From: Thermomicrobiales bacterium
GTDB lineage: Bacteria > Chloroflexota > Chloroflexia > Thermomicrobiales > CFX8
Direction: 5' to 3'
Length of the DNA stretch: 64,000 nt
Assembly (NCBI GenBank): GCA_037045155.1
Contig: JBAOIG010000002.1
Coordinates: forward strand, 310,001-374,000
Of the stretch, positions 1 to 8,872 are shown one piece after another (position 1 is the first letter of the stretch; each line of letters starts with the position of its first letter). Position numbers and translations under genes: made by a program. The notes beneath the pieces were generated by a model, which worked only from the letters and a program-made list of their open reading frames with translations, did not search any database and was not told where the DNA came from.

Positions 1-219
1 GAGTATCAGCTCCTCGAATACTTCATGCGTCATCCACGCCAGGTCCTCTCCCGCGATCGCATTCATGATGCCGTCTGGGGCGACAGCTTCTTTCCGGAGT
101 CGAACGTCATCGACGTCCATATCAAGCGGCTGCGCGAGAAGCTGGAGTCGGACAGTGAGTCGCGGCTGATCCAGACAATCCGTGGCGTCGGCTACAGCCT
201 TCGCCAGCCGAGCGACTGA
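1..219 (+). CDS. OmpR-family response regulator, C-terminal part
   Basis: The gene enters from the left edge, so only the last 72 codons are present. They form the winged-helix DNA-binding domain of an OmpR/PhoB-type regulator: the recognition-helix region reads NVIDVHIKRLREKLE and the C-terminal hairpin reads IQTIRGVGYSLR. The receiver domain lies outside the window. The stop is nine bases before the sensor kinase start, so the two form a two-component operon. The family call is secure; the signal sensed is unknown. Confidence 0.93.
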   Translation, partial: EYQLLEYFMRHPRQVLSRDRIHDAVWGDSFFPESNVIDVHIKRLREKLESDSESRLIQTIRGVGYSLRQPSD

Positions 220-227
220 GGCCGGCG

Positions 228-1647
228 GTGTCGCTGCGCGTCCGGCTGGCGCTGATCTACACCGTTGCCTTCCTGGTTGCGCTGGCGATCATCGGGAGCG
301 CGATCTATCTCATCCTGCGTCAGGCGCTGGCGGCGGAGGTAGATAACGAGCTGATCGAGCGTGCCGCTCAGATCGATCGCGCGATGGTGATCCGTGGCGG
401 CAACGAGCTGGACGCCCAGCATCTGCTCGACGAGATCTTCGTCCTGTCACCCCCTTCGCCCGACCAGGAGCTGCGCGCCGCGAGTATCCACATTCATATC
501 CTCGGCGAGGATAGCCACTCGCTGGCCAGCTCATCGCTGACGGCCGAGACGGTGCCAGTCGACCGCGAGGCGGTCGCCGCCGCGGTCGCGGGTGACACAG
601 TCCTTCGCACGTCGCGGGTCGGCCGGGTGCAGATTCGCTCGCTCTACAGCCCGCTGCGGATCAACGGAAAGATCGTGGCGGTCGCTCAGCTCTCCGAATC
701 GCTCAGCCCGATGACGCGGACGATCGCCGAGTTCCGGACACTACTGCTGGCCGGCGGGCTGCTTGCCCTGCTGGGCGGGCTGGCCGGCACCTTGTCGCTA
801 TCTCGCCAGGCACTTCAGCCGGTGGCCGATCTGACCGACCGCGTCGCCCGGATCGCAGAGACAGGCGAGTTCGCGGAGCGCGTTCCGGAGGCGAAGTCTC
901 CTGACGAGATCGGCCGGCTGGCGCTGACCTTCAACACGCTGCTCGACCGGATCAGCCTGATGCTCGATCGCCAGCGGACGCTTGTGGCCGACACGTCTCA
1001 CGAGCTGCGCAATCCGCTGATGGTCGTCCGCGGCAATCTGGAGCTGCTGGCGGTCGGCCTCCCGCCGGAGGAGCAACGCGAGGCTGCACGCGACGCCATT
1101 GATGAGGTCGATCGAATGACGCGCCTCGTCGGCGACCTGCTGTTTCTGGCCGACGCCGACGCCGAGCGGGCGATCGAGCATCATGACGTGCCGCTGGAAG
1201 CGCTGGTCGCCAGCGTCATCGCCGACGCGCGCCGGCTGGCCAACAACCCCGACAGTCCCCGCGAGCTGGTGTTGACCGCGAACGACGCGCTGACTGTCCG
1301 CGGCGACGCTGAGCGACTGCGACAGCTGATCTGGAATCTGGTCGAGAACGCGCTGCGCTACACGCCGGCCGGCGGGACGGTGACCGTCAGCCTGCGCCGT
1401 CGCGGCCCGGTCGCCGAGCTGACCGTCGCCGACACCGGCATCGGCATCCCGCCGGAGCATCTGCCGCACCTCTTCGAGCGCTTCTACCGCGTAGACACCG
1501 GCCGCTCGCGCGCCGTCGGCGGCACCGGGCTGGGCCTGTCGATCGTGCGCCAGATCACCGAAGCGCACGGCGGCCAGGTCCGCGTCCGCTCGACGCCGGG
1601 CGTCGGCTTCGACGTTCACGGTGGCGCTGCCGGTGACGGAGGGATGA
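228..1647 (+). CDS. Sensor histidine kinase (apparent 1-base frameshift near its end)
   Basis: This is the membrane sensor kinase partner of the upstream regulator. It starts at GTG 228. An N-terminal membrane segment (about residues 5-27) is followed by an extracytoplasmic region, a second membrane segment near residue 165-185, and a HAMP linker. The HisKA box (DTSHELRNPLMVVRG, phospho-acceptor His) and the ATPase domain (NLVENALRYTP, DTGIGIPPEHL, GGTGLGLSIV) follow. The expected end is VTVALPVTEG then TGA at 1645-1647, reached only if C1617 is dropped. As read, the frame continues through the next gene to 2915 as one 895-residue fusion. I consider the fusion an artefact of an extra base, but it cannot be excluded. 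Confidence 0.85.
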
Positions 1648-1664
1648 GGGTTGAGGCAAACGGG

Positions 1665-2915
1665 ATGAGTGACGAAAGAGGGATGACAATGGCTGATTGG
1701 CCGGCGACGGCAGCAGAAATGGGGTTGATGGAGGGGTATCCGGCGCCGCCGGAGAAGCAGGTGACGCGCGAGAACCTGATGTCGGGGCCGTATAACCGCT
1801 GGGGCTTTCAGCACATGCGCGAGCTGATGGCGACGGCGGCGGTGTATCGCGGCGATGGGCCGGTGCGCGAGCTGCCGCAACGGCCGCGCGACCTGAGCGG
1901 GCTCACTTTCGCGGCGGTCGACGGGACCGAGCAGACGGTCGATGACATGCTGGCGCTCAGCTACGCCGACGCGCTGGTCGTGCTGCACGACGGGACGCTG
2001 GTCTACGAGCGATACCTGAACGGGATGGGGCCGGCCAGCCAGCATCAGATGATGTCGGTGACCAAGTCGCTGGTCGGGACGCTGGCGCTGCAACTGGCCC
2101 ACGAGGGGCTGATCGACGAGTCTCGACCGGTGATTGACTATATCCCCGAGCTGGCCGGCAGTGCCTGGGAGGATGCCAGCGTCCGCCATGCGCTCGACAT
2201 GACGACCGGCATCCGCTTCAGCGAGGTCTACGACTTCGAGGACGGCGATGTTGCCCGCTATGGGATCGCCGCCGGGTTCAGGAATCCGCCAGAGGGGTAT
2301 CAGGGGCCGCGCACGGTGCCGGAGCTGTTCCCACAGTTTCCGAAGGCCGGCGAGCACGGCGAGGCGTTTCACTACGTCACGCCAAACACCGATGTCGTCG
2401 GCTGGATCATCGCCCGCGCCACCGGGAAGCCGTTTTCGCAGGTCTTCGGCGAGCGGGTCTGGTCGCGGCTGGGGACGGAACGAGACGCCTACATCATCCG
2501 CGACAGCATCGGGATGGAGATGGCGGGGGCCGGATTCAACGCAACCGCCCGCGACCTGGCGCGTTTCGGCCAGATGCTGCTGGACGGCGGGATCTGCGAC
2601 GGGCAGCAGATCATCGCGCCGGAGGTGGTCGCGACCATCCGGGGCGGCGGCGACCGCGAGGTGTTTGCCCGTGGCGTCGAGGAATGGGGACCAGTCTGGG
2701 AAGGCTGGTCGTATCGCGCCTTCTGGTGGAACACGCACAACGCGCACGGCGCATTCACCGGCATCGGGATCAACGGCCAGTGGCTGTACGTCGACCCCGC
2801 CGCCCGTGTCGTCATCGTCCAGCAGTCGAGCTACCCAACCGCCGACCTGCCCGAGGTCGACGGCATCACCGTGCCCGGCTTCCACGCCATCGCACAGAAT
2901 GTGACGGGGGGATGA
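1665..2915 (+). CDS. Serine hydrolase, beta-lactamase class C-like
   Basis: A penicillin-binding-protein/class C beta-lactamase fold enzyme (COG1680-like), probably an esterase or peptidase rather than a true beta-lactamase. The catalytic SxxK motif is visible as MMSVTKSLVG, and the region HYVTPNTDVVGWI sits where the family's YxN motif lies. No signal peptide is seen, so it is probably cytoplasmic. ATG 1665 is preceded by GAGG at suitable spacing; ATG 1689, preceded by AGAGGG, is equally plausible. The reading frame is continuous with the upstream sensor kinase because of the suspected extra C at 1617. Confidence 0.82.
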   Translation: MSDERGMTMADWPATAAEMGLMEGYPAPPEKQVTRENLMSGPYNRWGFQHMRELMATAAVYRGDGPVRELPQRPRDLSGLTFAAVDGTEQTVDDMLALSYADALVVLHDGTLVYERYLNGMGPASQHQMMSVTKSLVGTLALQLAHEGLIDESRPVIDYIPELAGSAWEDASVRHALDMTTGIRFSEVYDFEDGDVARYGIAAGFRNPPEGYQGPRTVPELFPQFPKAGEHGEAFHYVTPNTDVVGWIIARATGKPFSQVFGERVWSRLGTERDAYIIRDSIGMEMAGAGFNATARDLARFGQMLLDGGICDGQQIIAPEVVATIRGGGDREVFARGVEEWGPVWEGWSYRAFWWNTHNAHGAFTGIGINGQWLYVDPAARVVIVQQSSYPTADLPEVDGITVPGFHAIAQNVTGG

Positions 2916-2998
2916 GGGGGAGCGGAGGGGGCGGGACGTGCATCTGTTCCCACGACAGTAGCCAGTTACCGCAGTTGAGACCGTCGTGTAAACAGGCG

Positions 2999-3027
2999 TT
3001 GACAGTGGTTACGATCAGTACGATAAT
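2999..3027 (+). promoter_or_regulatory. Sigma-70 type promoter for the GAF membrane protein gene
   Basis: TTGACA (2999-3004), a 17-base spacer, and GATAAT (3022-3027) make a near-consensus promoter about 50 bases upstream of the GAF gene. It lies in a clearly less GC-rich stretch than the genes before it. Confidence 0.7.
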
Positions 3028-3077
3028 TTTGGTTGGATCTCCCATCGCTGTATCTATCTAACGGACACGCCGTGACC

Positions 3078-3905
3078 ATGGTTGAACGGTTCAATCAGCC
3101 AATGAACTCCCTCAGATCGACTGGTGGCCAAACAGTTGTTTGGGCGGTGGTTAGTGGTGTAATCCTTGCGATCGTGGTTGGTGTCTGGCATCGGCTGATC
3201 TCCTCAGCATTGGTATTACCTCTCATCCTCGTCACTATCGTTTTTGTCACTGGAGTCATCGTTGGCTACTGGTTCAGGAAGCAACACAAGACACCTTCGG
3301 TGTCGTCTACCAACTACCTCACAAAGATGCTAGAAGCTGATGGTCGTTTGTTCATTGCGCTCGGGGGCCTAATATCGAATCATCATGGTTCGCACGCGTT
3401 CGATAATGCCCTCAAAGCCTGCGTATCCGCCTGCTGTGGCCTTCTTGCTGACGGTGCTCGTGGCATCATTTACCGGCCCGTCGATGGCTGTTTAGAACCT
3501 ACGGCGGATCACCTTATGACCCCAAATGAACTAAAGCGAAAGTTTGCAGCAACACGAGATTATGTCACGAGCGACGTACCGTGGGGTATTGCTAGCGCTG
3601 TCTATCAGGGGAATCAACACAGAGTTGTCCCCTTCCGCGAGTATCAAGGGAAGTGGATACCGCTGGATCCGGAATACCATGTCTTCCCAGAAGACGCTAC
3701 CGGGCTACCGTACCGCTCATTCATTGCTATTCCGCTGCGGGTCACGCCAGCATCTGATTGTCTCGGCGTTCTCTGCCTCGATAGTATGCGGCCAGACGCT
3801 TTCGACGACGCTGATCTGCAACAGTACCTTGTTAACCTCGGGCTTCGCATGGCAATCCCTATGCTCCTATATAATCACTCGGCGACGGCGTCGGACCCCG
3901 GTTAG
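3078..3905 (+). CDS. Membrane-anchored GAF-like domain protein
   Basis: A 275-residue protein with two N-terminal membrane helices (about residues 18-37 and 43-65) and a cytoplasmic region that resembles a GAF sensor. The resemblance is the closing segment PYRSFIAIPLRV...DCLGVLCLDS followed by a helix. No output domain is attached, so a partner is expected; the small protein encoded just downstream is the obvious candidate. ATG 3078 was chosen because it lies after the promoter at 2999-3027; GTG 3072 and TTG 3033 are alternatives. Base composition is lower in GC than the flanking genes, suggesting acquisition. The ligand is unknown. Confidence 0.7.
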   Translation: MVERFNQPMNSLRSTGGQTVVWAVVSGVILAIVVGVWHRLISSALVLPLILVTIVFVTGVIVGYWFRKQHKTPSVSSTNYLTKMLEADGRLFIALGGLISNHHGSHAFDNALKACVSACCGLLADGARGIIYRPVDGCLEPTADHLMTPNELKRKFAATRDYVTSDVPWGIASAVYQGNQHRVVPFREYQGKWIPLDPEYHVFPEDATGLPYRSFIAIPLRVTPASDCLGVLCLDSMRPDAFDDADLQQYLVNLGLRMAIPMLLYNHSATASDPG

Positions 3906-3955
3906 TCGATTGGAGGCTATGCTATATTGACACGGTTTTAATAAGCTTCGTTATC

Positions 3956-3980
3956 GACACGGATCTATTCTATCCGTGTC
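3956..3980. terminator. Perfect 9-bp hairpin between the GAF and SHOCT-like genes
   Basis: GACACGGAT and ATCCGTGTC flank a 7-base loop. No T-run follows, so it may be a leader structure for the next gene rather than a true terminator. A possible promoter TTGACA lies at 3927-3932, just upstream. Confidence 0.5.
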
Positions 3981-4006
3981 CTTGATGCCCAGAGGAAGGG
4001 GCTATC

Positions 4007-4240
4007 ATGTCCACGATCGAGGCCGGGGAAACGCGCGAGCAGAAAGTCATTGATGCCTTCGACGACTATCTCACCGGCAAGATCACACTTGAAGAATACG
4101 AAGCCCTCGAAAGCTTGTATCGTACCGACTATCTAGCTGTCGCCCGGGCCTTGGCGGGGCTTGGAGCCAGCCATCGGTCACGGATCTCAAATCCCGAATG
4201 CTCATCCAGCACCAACACATCGCGCGAGTGTGAGCGATAG
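4007..4240 (+). CDS. Small SHOCT-like protein of unknown function
   Basis: A 77-residue acidic protein. The ribosome site AGGAAGGGG lies 6 bases before ATG 4007. Residues 12-45 (AFDDYLTGKITLEEYEALES) resemble the short helical SHOCT module often found at protein ends, where it mediates oligomerisation or membrane targeting. The C-terminal 25 residues are low in structure and rich in serine. It follows the GAF membrane protein in the same low-GC insert and is probably its partner. That pairing is inference from position only. Confidence 0.6.
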   Translation: MSTIEAGETREQKVIDAFDDYLTGKITLEEYEALESLYRTDYLAVARALAGLGASHRSRISNPECSSSTNTSRECER

Positions 4241-4250
4241 CCCGTAACGA

Positions 4251-5201
4251 CTAGCTGCCGAGGTGCTCGCGGAGGAAGGCGCAGGCGACGGTGAACTCGG
4301 CGTGGGCGCCGGGACCGGCAGAGCGAGCGCGCAGGAAGCCGTGGATCATCCCGCGCGCCTCGCGGTAGGTGACCGGCGTGCCGGCCAGCGCAAGGCGTGC
4401 GGCGAAAAAGCGGCTGTCGTCGCGGATGGGGTCGATGCCGGCCGCATGGACGAGCGCGGGCGGCAGGTTGGTGAAGTCGAGCGCGCGGACGGGCCGCGCG
4501 TAGGGATCGGCGCTATCGGGATCGTCCGGAAGGTAGAGCCGGTCGAACCGGTGCATGCTCGCGCTGGTCAGCCCCGGCCCATCGGCGAACTCGACGTACG
4601 ACCCGGCGTCCTGCTCGAGCCCGAACCAGCCGTAGAGCAGCGCCTGAGCCGCGATCGGCGGGCCGCCACGGTCGCGCGAGGCGAGCGCCAACGCCGCGCC
4701 GAGCATGCCACCGGCGCTATCGCCCACAACAGCGATGCGGCCGGCGTCGATGCCGACCTCGTCCGGATTCGCCGCCAGCCAGGTCAAGACGCCGTAGCAG
4801 TCATCGAACGCCGCCGGGTAGGGGTGCTCGGGCGTCAGGCGGTAGTCGATGCTGACGACTGCCGCGCCGGTCTCCTGGGCGTAGCCCCAGGCGTTGCCGT
4901 CGGAGGTGTCGAGGTCGCCCAGCATGAAGCCGCCGCCGTGCATATAGAGGACGCACGGTCGCGCGCCGCTCCGGCCAGCGGGCTGGTAGACGCGCACGGG
5001 GACGCCGCCGTGGCCGGCGGGGATCGTCGCGTCGAAGACATGCATATCGGCGGGGCGAGGCTGGGGGAGGATGCTCGCGTAGACGCGCCACCAGCGGCGG
5101 GCGTCCTCGGGCGTCTCGCCTTGCGGGCCAACGAGGGCATCTGCCTGCTCGCGCGCGTCGAGCAGCGGCTGCATGTCCGGATGGATGGTCTGCGTCGCCA
5201 C
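4251..5201 (-). CDS. Alpha/beta hydrolase fold-3 esterase/lipase (HSL family)
   Basis: A 316-residue cytoplasmic carboxylesterase of the hormone-sensitive-lipase group. The oxyanion-hole motif HGGG (YMHGGGFMLGD), the nucleophile elbow GDSAGG, an acid at AGIDPIRDD and the catalytic His in MIHGF are all present and correctly ordered. GTG 5201 is chosen because GGAGGGG lies 5 bases upstream; longer in-frame starts up to 5261 lack such a site. It is transcribed toward the SHOCT-like gene and is not in an operon. Confidence 0.88.
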   Translation of the reverse strand: MATQTIHPDMQPLLDAREQADALVGPQGETPEDARRWWRVYASILPQPRPADMHVFDATIPAGHGGVPVRVYQPAGRSGARPCVLYMHGGGFMLGDLDTSDGNAWGYAQETGAAVVSIDYRLTPEHPYPAAFDDCYGVLTWLAANPDEVGIDAGRIAVVGDSAGGMLGAALALASRDRGGPPIAAQALLYGWFGLEQDAGSYVEFADGPGLTSASMHRFDRLYLPDDPDSADPYARPVRALDFTNLPPALVHAAGIDPIRDDSRFFAARLALAGTPVTYREARGMIHGFLRARSAGPGAHAEFTVACAFLREHLGS

Positions 5202-5471
5202 GTGTCCCCTCCCGATGAAGGCGCCTGCGCGCCCAACTCCGATAGACGGCGACAGTAGCATAGCGCGGAGTGGCCACCGGCATTGTGTGCTGAGTAACGG
5301 AACGAGCGGATACAGAAGACTGCAATATCGCGTCTCACCTCCCGCGTCTCGACAGTCCCGATCCCTTCACGCCTCCTTCATGCGTCTGTCATGCTGTGGG
5401 CGCATGATAGATCTAGCCGGCATCTGGATACTGGCTGGATCTGAATTTGTACCCATGGAGGGCCTCCGGCC

Positions 5472-6353
5472 ATGACGACCGGAAACACGATCAAGACTGT
5501 TGGGCTGCTGACTACCCTGACAATGCTGCTGGTGCTGATCGGCCAGTATGTCGGCGGCGCTGGCGGCGCGGCGGTTTTCCTGCTGATCGCGCTGGTGATG
5601 AACATGGGCGCCTGGTGGTTCTCCGACAAGCTGGCGCTGCGCATGGCCGGCGCGCGCGAGGTCAGCCCGGAGGAAGCGCCCGAGCTGCACAGCATGATCG
5701 AGCATCTGGCGATGCTGGCCCGCCTGCCGAAGCCACGCGTCTACATCATCGAGAACGAGAGCCCGAACGCCTTCGCGACGGGGCGCAATCCCGAACACGC
5801 GGCTGTCGCGGTCACGACCGGTATCCAGCACCTGCTGAACAAGGACGAGCTGGCCGGCGTGCTCGCTCACGAGCTGGCCCACATCCGCAACCGTGACACC
5901 CTCATCAGCGCCGTCGTTGCGACGGTGGCCGGCGCGATCACCTGGATCGCCAGCATGCTGAAGTGGGGCGCCATCTTCGGCGGCTTCGGTCGCAATAGCG
6001 AAGAGGGCGGCAATGTCGTCGGCATGCTGGCGCTAGCAATCCTGGCCCCGATCGCGGCGATGATCATTCAGCTGGCCATCTCGCGCTCGCGCGAGTTCTC
6101 GGCCGACGCGACCGGCGCGCGGATCCTCGGCGACCCGCTGCCGCTGGCCAGCGCGCTGGAGAAGCTGCAATACGGCGTTCAGCGCCGGCCGATGGCGAAG
6201 GCCAGCCCGGCGACCCAGCACTTGTATATCGTCAATCCGGTGGCGGGGGTAAACGTCAGCAAGCTATTCAGCACGCACCCGCCGACGGAAGAGCGCGTGG
6301 CCCGGCTCCAGCAGATGGCACTCCAGCCCAGCCAGTCCGGCCTGATCCGCTAA
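5472..6353 (+). CDS. htpX: Membrane zinc metalloprotease HtpX (M48)
   Basis: A 293-residue M48B peptidase that degrades damaged membrane proteins. Two membrane helices lie in the first 55 residues, then the zinc motif HELAH (in VLAHELAHIRNRD, near residue 137), two more helices, and the third-ligand region SREFSADATGA. Length and order match HtpX. A GGAG site precedes ATG 5472. The bordering genes give no specific context. Confidence 0.93.
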   Translation: MTTGNTIKTVGLLTTLTMLLVLIGQYVGGAGGAAVFLLIALVMNMGAWWFSDKLALRMAGAREVSPEEAPELHSMIEHLAMLARLPKPRVYIIENESPNAFATGRNPEHAAVAVTTGIQHLLNKDELAGVLAHELAHIRNRDTLISAVVATVAGAITWIASMLKWGAIFGGFGRNSEEGGNVVGMLALAILAPIAAMIIQLAISRSREFSADATGARILGDPLPLASALEKLQYGVQRRPMAKASPATQHLYIVNPVAGVNVSKLFSTHPPTEERVARLQQMALQPSQSGLIR

Positions 6354-6379
6354 TTCCACCCCCTACCCCCTTTTCCCGG

Positions 6380-6404
6380 CCCCCCGTCCGACCAGGGCGG
6401 GGGG
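6380..6404 (+). terminator. GC-rich hairpin terminator after htpX
   Basis: CCCCCCGTCC pairs with GGGCGGGGGG across the loop GACCA (one G-U pair), followed by TCTGGTTCT. The position, 27 bases after the htpX stop, fits a factor-independent terminator. Confidence 0.6.
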
Positions 6405-6464
6405 TCTGGTTCTATCGCCAGGCAGTGCGTCGCGGCCACACCATCGCGAGCGGAGGTGATATCG

Positions 6465-6974
6465 ATGTGGAGAATCGCCGGTCTGCTGATCGTCGTCGCT
6501 ACAACGCTTGCGCTGCCCGGGCAGGCGAAAGCGATCTGCCGTATTCACACGCCCGACGTAGCCTATGACAACGCCGGCGTCATCTTCAGCGGCCGCGTCA
6601 TCTCGACCGACGATCTGAGCAAGCCGCCACCGTGGAACACGACGATGTCAGTTGACCGCGTCTGGAAGGGCGAAGTGCTCGCTCCCGCGCAGGTGACGGT
6701 CTCATCGGGGATCTACCCGGTCCGTTTCCAGTCGGGCATCGACTACCTCGTCTACGGCGTCCGTGTGGATGAGACCCCGCGCATCTACACCGACGCCTGC
6801 ACGGGGACTGCGCCGCTCGACGAGTCGGCGGACATGCTCGCGCACCTCGACCGGACCGTCCCGAAGCGGCAGCCGTGGGTTGCGGTCGGGATTGCGCTGC
6901 TGCTGATCGGCGGGATCACGGTCGTCATCCGTGGCCGCCCGCGAGCGATCCGTGTCGGCCCGCCGGGGTCGTGA
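6465..6974 (+). CDS. Secreted, C-terminally anchored TIMP/NTR-like protein
   Basis: A 169-residue exported protein. A signal peptide (about residues 1-22, ending PGQAKA) precedes an extracellular domain with the pattern CRIHTP...VIFSGRV...VDRVWKG...GIDYLVYGV...CTGTAPL, which resembles bacterial NTR/TIMP-like domains. One C-terminal membrane helix (about 142-160) and a basic tail follow. The start at 6465 is set by a strong GGAGGTGA site 5 bases upstream. Its partner is unknown. Confidence 0.7.
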   Translation: MWRIAGLLIVVATTLALPGQAKAICRIHTPDVAYDNAGVIFSGRVISTDDLSKPPPWNTTMSVDRVWKGEVLAPAQVTVSSGIYPVRFQSGIDYLVYGVRVDETPRIYTDACTGTAPLDESADMLAHLDRTVPKRQPWVAVGIALLLIGGITVVIRGRPRAIRVGPPGS

Positions 6975-7116
6975 GTCCAGCAGCCAGCCTCGTTCTCCGT
7001 CATCCCGAATCGTCCGTCAGCGCGTATCTGTCCGGGCCGGCAGCCACGCCCGTGTCCTGTCATCCTGAGTGGGCTGTCAATGTCAGACTGTCCGATCGGT
7101 AGCGTGCCGTTTATCC

Positions 7117-7470
7117 TGTCATCTTGAGCCTCAGCGAAAGATCTCCCACCCGTTCGATGCCAGCCAACGCAGGAGAGATTCTTCGCGTGCGCGCTCAAGA
7201 TGACAGGCCACGGGCGTGGCTGCCGCGCCCACGTATGTGCCACTTTGGCGTTGACAGTCCACTGAGCGGGTTGTCAACGTCAGACTGTCCGATCGGCAGC
7301 CTGCCCCTCCCTCTGGCATCTTGAGGTCGCAACCGAACGATCTCCCCCAGGCATGTGACAGTCCAACGCAGGAGAGATCTTTCGCTGCGGCTCAAGATGA
7401 CAGGCCACGGGGGTGGCTGCCGCGCCCACGTATGTGCCACTTTGGCGTTGACAGCCCACTCAACATGACA
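7117..7470. repeat. MITE-like palindromic repeats, two to three diverged copies
   Basis: Two blocks begin TGTCATCTTGAG or GGCATCTTGAGG and end GCTCAAGATGACAGG, so each is an imperfect long inverted repeat. Each is followed by the shared tail GGCTGCCGCGCCCACGTATG...TTGACAG. A degenerate copy of the tail also lies at about 7046-7103. The same tail appears inverted at 15,876-15,926 beside the larger array. No transposase is encoded, and any open frames here are by-products of the repeat. The whole gene-free stretch 6975-7552 is made of this material. Confidence 0.8.
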
Positions 7471-7552
7471 GGGGGAAGGGGCAGTCTGCCGATCCCAGCC
7501 GAAGACGAAGGACGGCAGGACACGAGGCGTCGCTGCCGCAGCGCCCCGCCCG

Positions 7553-8794
7553 TCAGCGCTCCTCGGGAGGGCGGACGGACTTGAACATCGCCAGCAGCAG
7601 CAGGTCGTAGGTGGCCTTGAGCGAGCCGGCGATAACCAGTGGCCAGCCGAACGGCGAGATCGAAAGCAGCCAGCCGGAGATTAGCGGGCTGGCGGATGAA
7701 GCCAGGCTGCGCGGCACTGCCGTCACGCTGGCGGCTGCCGGCCGTTCGGCCGGCGTCACGACCGCCATGACGTAGGAGTTACGCGTCGGCACATCCATCT
7801 GCGACAGCAGGCTGCGGGCCAGGAGTAGCGCGATCGCCAGGCCGAGGCTGGGCATGAACGGCACGAGGATGAGGAAGATATTGGCCGGCAGATGGCTGAA
7901 GACCATCGTGTTCACCAGCCCTATCCGCCGCGAGAGCCAGGCGGCGACCGGATAGGACACCGCCGAGAACAGCCCCGTCCAGAAAAAGATCGTTGCGGTC
8001 GTCGCGATCGACAGATCGAAGCGTTGGAACAGCCAGAGCGCCAGCAGCGACTGCACAACGAAGCCGCTGCCGAAGGTGTCGAGGCTGAAGAGCGCGGCCA
8101 GGGTATAGACGATGCGCTTCGACTCGCGCAGCGGGACCGGCGGCTGATCGGCCGGCGGCTCGATCGCCGGGGAGAGATGGCGGTAGAACGCCATTGCCAC
8201 GAGCGCGATGACGGCGTAGACGAGAAACATCCCCTCCAGCGCCTGACGGAGCGAGAGCGATGATTCACGCGCGATCAGCGCCGGAGTTCCGGCCGCAAGC
8301 GCACCGACCGCGCCAGCCAGCGAGGCGACCAGTCCGTAGCGGGCGAAGAGGGATGTGCGCTCGCGGTCGTCGACAGTCTGCGGCAGAAGCGTCTGCTCCA
8401 GCGGCAGGAAGACGCTGACATCGCCAGCCGAGGGGTTGAGCGTGCCGAGGAAGGCGACCAGCACAAGCGGCCAGAAGGAGTGCACCGTTGCGAAGGCAAC
8501 GCCGGTGGCGGCCATCAGCATCGCCGCGCCGAGTAGCAGGCTGCGCCGGCGCAAGCGGTAGGCGACGAGCCCGATCAGCAGCGTCAGCGCCGCCGAGCCA
8601 AGCAGCGTCGCGGTCGAGATCGCGCCGACCCGAAATTCTGAGAACCCCAGCGTCAGCAGGTAGACCGGCAACAAGACGCTGATGAAGCCATCGGCGAACG
8701 CCCGCACGCCGCGCGCCAACACCAGCAGTGTCGCGTCGGACGTCGCTGATGCCGGGACAAGTCCGATGGACCGCCGCTCCAGCCGCCCTGCCAC
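7553..8794 (-). CDS. MFS transporter
   Basis: A 413-residue major facilitator with about 12 hydrophobic segments and a central charged loop near residues 195-215. It resembles putative drug or sugar efflux permeases; no substrate motif is recognised. GTG 8794 has AAGGGG 5 bases upstream and is preferred over more distal in-frame starts, whose extra residues look non-coding. It is divergent from the TPM/DUF2207-like gene, with a 78-base shared promoter region. Confidence 0.85.
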   Translation of the reverse strand: MAGRLERRSIGLVPASATSDATLLVLARGVRAFADGFISVLLPVYLLTLGFSEFRVGAISTATLLGSAALTLLIGLVAYRLRRRSLLLGAAMLMAATGVAFATVHSFWPLVLVAFLGTLNPSAGDVSVFLPLEQTLLPQTVDDRERTSLFARYGLVASLAGAVGALAAGTPALIARESSLSLRQALEGMFLVYAVIALVAMAFYRHLSPAIEPPADQPPVPLRESKRIVYTLAALFSLDTFGSGFVVQSLLALWLFQRFDLSIATTATIFFWTGLFSAVSYPVAAWLSRRIGLVNTMVFSHLPANIFLILVPFMPSLGLAIALLLARSLLSQMDVPTRNSYVMAVVTPAERPAAASVTAVPRSLASSASPLISGWLLSISPFGWPLVIAGSLKATYDLLLLAMFKSVRPPEER

Positions 8795-8872
8795 CCAGCC
8801 CCTTTCCCATCGTCCCAGTCCAGTTGGTACTGTTCCGGCATGATACAAGACCGGGAAGGGAGGAGCGAAGCG

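Noticed and set aside
798..2885. Long antisense frame opposite the kinase/hydrolase
   Set aside because: Typical GC-rich codon-bias shadow: no ribosome site or domain, and both kinase and hydrolase motifs lie on the plus strand.
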